This document shows positions 7,659-9,464 of a DNA stretch of 9,464 bases, in pieces. Under the pieces are notes generated by a model, which was given only the letters and a program-made list of their open reading frames with translations, ran no database searches and had not been told where the DNA came from. This DNA comes from Thermoplasmata archaeon (GTDB lineage: Archaea; Thermoplasmatota; B47-G6; B47-G6B; 47-G6). The stretch is from assembly GCA_003663565.1 (NCBI GenBank), contig QMTT01000009.1, positions 1 to 9,464 of the forward strand, given 5' to 3'. Both the position numbers and the translations under genes were made by a program. Position 1 is the stretch's first letter. Each line of letters starts with the position of its first letter.

Positions 7659-8454
7659 AAGAAAGCATAAACTAAGAAGTGTAAGGGTCTTTCATGTGAA
7701 CAGTGGGGCCTGTAATGGATGTGACATCGAGCTTCTTGACATACTAACGCCATTTTATGATGCAGAGAGGCTTGGAATAAAACTCGTAAGTACTCCAAGG
7801 CATGCACATGCGTTACTTGTAACAGGACCTCTCACAAGGAAAACGGCATCTGCAGTCTTAAAGGCATACGAGGCTATGCCCTCTGAGCCGAGAATAGTAA
7901 TTGCTATAGGAACGTGTGCATGTAGTGGTGGGATATTCTACGATAGCTATGCGCTCTATAGAAGGATTGAAAGATATGAAAAAATTGATGTCCCACGGAG
8001 AGGTGGAATCTCAGAGCTTATACCCGTAGATATATACATACCAGGATGTCCACCGAGGCCAGAAGAGATACTATATGGAATTTCTGTTCTTCTTGAGCTA
8101 GCAAATGAGCGTTTGACAAAACAATATTATAAAGAGGATTCCGTAGAAGAGTATAAAATAATTAGAAAAAAGAAGAGCGTTGTCAATGAAAGACTTGTCC
8201 TTTCACTTAGGGAAAAAACAAGGCACATCATAGGATATTTTGACAGGGATCGAGTTCTTAAGATCTTTCTTGAAATGGTTGAAATAGCAGAGAAATGTGA
8301 AGATCCAAAAAATGAACTTTCAAGACTCATTGAAGAATACTGTAAGAAGGAAAAGGACTCCAGAATAAGAGAATGTCTTAGAATCTTAGAAAAGGATTAT
8401 TGGAGGTTAAAGAATGCCTTACTTAGTCGTGAAGAGGTCATATATTGGATTTAA
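7627..8454 (+). CDS. hycG: [NiFe]-hydrogenase small subunit, NuoB-like (HycG/HyfI-like)
   Basis: This 275-residue protein holds the single proximal [4Fe-4S] cluster that hands electrons to the Ni-Fe site. The ligand set is C29 and C32 (GACNGCDIE), C97 (GTCACSGG) and C141 (PGCPPRP). C99 is an extra cysteine. After the NuoB-like core (about 18-165), a charged helical tail of about 110 residues follows. Its REKTRHIIGY and DSRI segments resemble the tail of E. coli HycG (255 residues), which separates this family from plain NuoB. Reading frame openness extends upstream to an ATG at 7528, but the 33 extra residues read against hycF and look unlike the family. ATG 7627 with GGAAGTGG at 7615-7622 is preferred, which gives a 32-nt overlap with hycF. 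Confidence 0.92.
   Translation: MVSLSRALGSERKHKLRSVRVFHVNSGACNGCDIELLDILTPFYDAERLGIKLVSTPRHAHALLVTGPLTRKTASAVLKAYEAMPSEPRIVIAIGTCACSGGIFYDSYALYRRIERYEKIDVPRRGGISELIPVDIYIPGCPPRPEEILYGISVLLELANERLTKQYYKEDSVEEYKIIRKKKSVVNERLVLSLREKTRHIIGYFDRDRVLKIFLEMVEIAEKCEDPKNELSRLIEEYCKKEKDSRIRECLRILEKDYWRLKNALLSREEVIYWI
8402..8407 (+). promoter_or_regulatory. Shine-Dalgarno sequence of the last operon gene
   Basis: GGAGGT lies six nt before ATG 8414, inside the 3' end of hycG. Such a strong site at the correct spacing is the main evidence that the small gene at 8414 is translated and that its 41-nt overlap with hycG is real. Confidence 0.65.
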
Positions 8455-8698
8455 AGCAGATATTTCCAAAAAGTTAATGCATATAGAAGGAGACTTTGAG
8501 ATTAATGAGATCCTTATGGAATTAGATGAGAGCACAAAGAGTATGTTAGTAAAAAGTCTTGGGTCAAGGGAATTCACGCTGGAGGATATAAAAAAGAAAG
8601 ATGAAAATTTGTCAGAGGCTCTTAGGAGAGTTTATGATATTGCAAAAGCTCGAAAAGTTGGGGATATGGATGTTCTTCTTATAGTGGACAAGATATGA
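8414..8698 (+). CDS. Small uncharacterised protein at the hycH position
   Basis: I do not recognise this 94-residue protein. It is soluble, rich in Lys, Glu and Asp, has no Cys, no His motif that would bind metal and no membrane segment. It begins with a beta-like stretch (PYLVVKRSYIGFKAD), continues with amphipathic helices (about 27-50 and 55-80) and ends in a hydrophobic strand, DVLLIVDKI. The gene overlaps hycG by 41 nt and has a strong ribosome site, so it is very probably the last gene of the operon. In E. coli the gene after hycG is hycH, a maturation factor of 136 residues that also ends in a hydrophobic strand. A reduced HycH-like or assembly role is possible, and direct similarity is not convincing by eye. 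Confidence 0.75.
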   Translation: MPYLVVKRSYIGFKADISKKLMHIEGDFEINEILMELDESTKSMLVKSLGSREFTLEDIKKKDENLSEALRRVYDIAKARKVGDMDVLLIVDKI

Positions 8699-8779
8699 CA
8701 ACATACAACGGACCTCGTAATGAATTTTGTCATTGGACTATTTCGTTAAATAGGTACAATAGTATTCTCGGTAATCATA

Positions 8780-8793
8780 GAAACATTTAAATA
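8780..8793 (+). promoter_or_regulatory. BRE/TATA-type promoter of the tnpA remnant
   Basis: GAAACA followed by TTTAAATA (8786-8793) is a good match to archaeal BRE plus TATA box. A start about 25 nt downstream would lie near 8812-8818, a few bases before ATG 8824, giving a nearly leaderless transcript. The 125-base gap between the operon and this gene (8699-8823) holds nothing else that I can support. Confidence 0.5.
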
Positions 8794-8823
8794 TTATAAC
8801 AACTTGCTATTTAATGGTACGCT

Positions 8824-8959
8824 ATGACAAGACTATACAAGGTCTCTGAGGTCGCGAGGATACTATGAGAAAGTGGATAATGAACAGCAAGCACTCGTAG
8901 GAGTCCAGGAGGATAAAAAGCTTATCAATGAGGTGGCGAGGAACGGAGGAGACAATTGA
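8824..8959 (+). pseudogene. tnpA: Remnant of IS607-type serine recombinase gene (tnpA)
   Basis: ATG 8824 begins a 14-residue reading, MTRLYKVSEVARIL, ended by TGA at 8866-8868. YKVSEVARIL is the typical opening of the MerR-like DNA-binding domain of IS607 TnpA. The recombinase domain with the catalytic Ser is absent. From about 8861 another frame stays open to TGA 8957-8959 and finishes with KKLINEVARNGGDN, which resembles the basic C-terminal tail of these recombinases. The simplest explanation is one internal deletion that joined the two ends near 8861-8870 out of frame. The end overlaps the tnpB start by about 30 nt, as in intact IS607 elements. The N-terminal call is good, and the C-terminal one rests on pattern and position. 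Confidence 0.6.
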
Positions 8960-9437
8960 GAAGACCATAAAGCTTAAGCTCGTTCCCATCACGAAGAGAG
9001 ATAGATCACTCCTCTCATCACCCCCTAGCGATTCTTGTGAGGATAGCAAAGGAATCCAGGACAGGCCTCATGAGGAAAGACCTAAGAGACCTCAGGAACG
9101 GGAAAAAGACACGCTCAAGAAAACTCAACCACAGACTATCAACACTCCCATACAGAAAGTTCACAGAGTCCTTAGATTGCAAGTTCCACGAATATGGACT
9201 CGAAGCAAGGAGAATAGACGCAAGAAGGACACCAATAACAGGCCCCACTACGAGAACGCGAGCAAGAAGAATAGAATTAGCAAGGAAGAATTCGCCTGCG
9301 AGAATTGCGGTTTCAAGCTCAACGCACAGTATGTCGCATGCCTAAACACACTCTCCCGCCTCCATGACGGCAGGATAGCCATCAGAGGCGGGAGGATAAT
9401 ACTAATCCCACGTAAGGCCGCCCCAATAACACGCTGA
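8928..9437 (+). pseudogene. tnpB: Remnant of TnpB RNA-guided nuclease gene (IS607 type)
   Basis: Intact TnpB has about 400 residues, and only parts remain here. Codons from ATG 8928 give the usual N-terminus (ETIEKTIKLKLVP). Near 9000 the protein-like frame switches. The next frame reads IAKES-RTGLMRKDLRDLRN, RKLNHRLSTLPYRKF and KFHEYGLEARRIDARRT, which is the RuvC-II to pre-zinc region, so roughly 200 residues are missing. A one-base loss in the C run at 9243-9246 then restores a third frame with FACENCGFKLNAQYVACLNTL and a stop at 9437. The RuvC Glu expected before DLRDL is Lys, the first zinc CxxC is destroyed (the codons now read as Gly or Arg and Tyr), and the usual Asp after LNA is Gln. 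The second CxxC is intact. The product would be inactive. Confidence 0.8.
9353..9394 (+). repeat. Extended hairpin at the 3' end of tnpB, candidate omega-RNA stem
   Basis: CTCCCGCCTC (9353-9362) and GAGGCGGGAG (9385-9394) are perfect 10-base inverted repeats. Inside them TGA (9365-9367) pairs with TCA (9382-9384), and GGC (9369-9371) pairs with GCC (9378-9380) around the six-base loop AGGATA. The whole is a 16-base-pair stem with a two-base bulge and one C-A mismatch. A competing hairpin pairs GGCGG 9387-9391 with CCGCC 9418-9422 around GGAT/ATCC. In active TnpB systems the guide RNA scaffold overlaps the 3' end of tnpB, exactly here. Function in this copy is inference. Confidence 0.5.
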
Positions 9438-9464
9438 TCATAATGAGGCGCGGAAGGGAGAAGC

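Larger units (their letters stand above)
8780..9464 (+). mobile_element. Degraded, internally deleted IS607-family insertion sequence
   Basis: The overlapping tnpA-tnpB order, the MerR-like helix-turn-helix start of TnpA and the zinc-ribbon C-terminus of TnpB identify an IS607-type element. Both genes are broken: tnpA lost its catalytic middle and tnpB lost most of its N-terminal two thirds. The base composition is richer in G and C than in the operon, consistent with foreign origin. IS607 elements have no inverted terminal repeats, so the true ends cannot be set from this sequence. The left limit here is placed at the promoter and the right limit at the window edge. No intact transposase is present, so the copy is immobile unless helped in trans. 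Confidence 0.7.

Noticed and set aside
8695..8733. Inverted repeat ATGACAA / TTGTCAT around the end of the last operon gene, possible terminator
   Set aside because: Seven base pairs with a 25-base loop and no T-run after it is too weak, and archaeal termination rarely depends on such stems.
8928..9437. A 169-residue basic protein read as one intact gene
   Set aside because: Only its first and last parts look like TnpB. The middle is protein-like in another frame, so the open frame is an accident of a frameshifted pseudogene.
1..9464. CRISPR arrays, tRNA or rRNA genes
   Set aside because: No regularly spaced direct repeats, no cloverleaf with T-loop consensus and no rRNA-like sequence were seen on either strand.

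Overview
The window looks like a piece of the chromosome of a thermophilic archaeon, most likely a crenarchaeon-type Thermoproteota with moderately low GC. The reasons are strong Shine-Dalgarno sequences of the GGAGGTG type, TTG and GTG starts, arginine written mostly as AGA/AGG, TATA/BRE-like promoter elements, and an archaeal-looking IS607-type element remnant. I cannot name the species.

Positions 285-8698 hold one tightly packed plus-strand operon of eight genes with gaps of at most about 10 nt or with overlaps. The first gene encodes a molybdopterin oxidoreductase of the formate dehydrogenase (FdhF/FdhA) family. The next six are collinear with E. coli hycB-C-D-E-F-G: a four-cluster ferredoxin, an antiporter-like membrane subunit, a NuoH-like membrane subunit, a fused NuoC/NuoD-type [NiFe]-hydrogenase large subunit, a two-cluster ferredoxin with a Cys tail, and a NuoB-like small subunit. 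The eighth gene, at the hycH position, encodes an unrecognised 94-residue protein. Together they describe a membrane-bound group 4 hydrogenase complex of formate hydrogenlyase type. Electrons from the Mo/W enzyme would run through HycB, HycF and HycG to the NiFe site in HycE, and H2 would be made on the cytoplasmic side of the membrane.

The hydrogenase core is fully canonical, but three parts are not. The Mo/W subunit keeps the metal-binding Cys and lacks the His and Arg that flank formate in FdhF. The antiporter-like subunit lacks the conserved channel lysines. The NuoH-like subunit lacks several conserved acidic residues. The complex may therefore use a different substrate or couple to ions differently from textbook FHL.

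Positions 8699-9464 are a degraded IS607-family element. It has a TATA-type promoter, the first 14 codons and the C-terminal tail of the serine recombinase gene tnpA with the middle deleted, and an overlapping tnpB pseudogene with a large internal deletion, a frameshift in a C run and damaged zinc-ribbon and catalytic positions. An almost undamaged extended hairpin survives at the 3' end of tnpB, where omega-RNA lies in active relatives.

Positions 1-284 hold no gene I can support. They contain promoter-like AT-rich sequence before the operon and possibly the last codons of an upstream gene.
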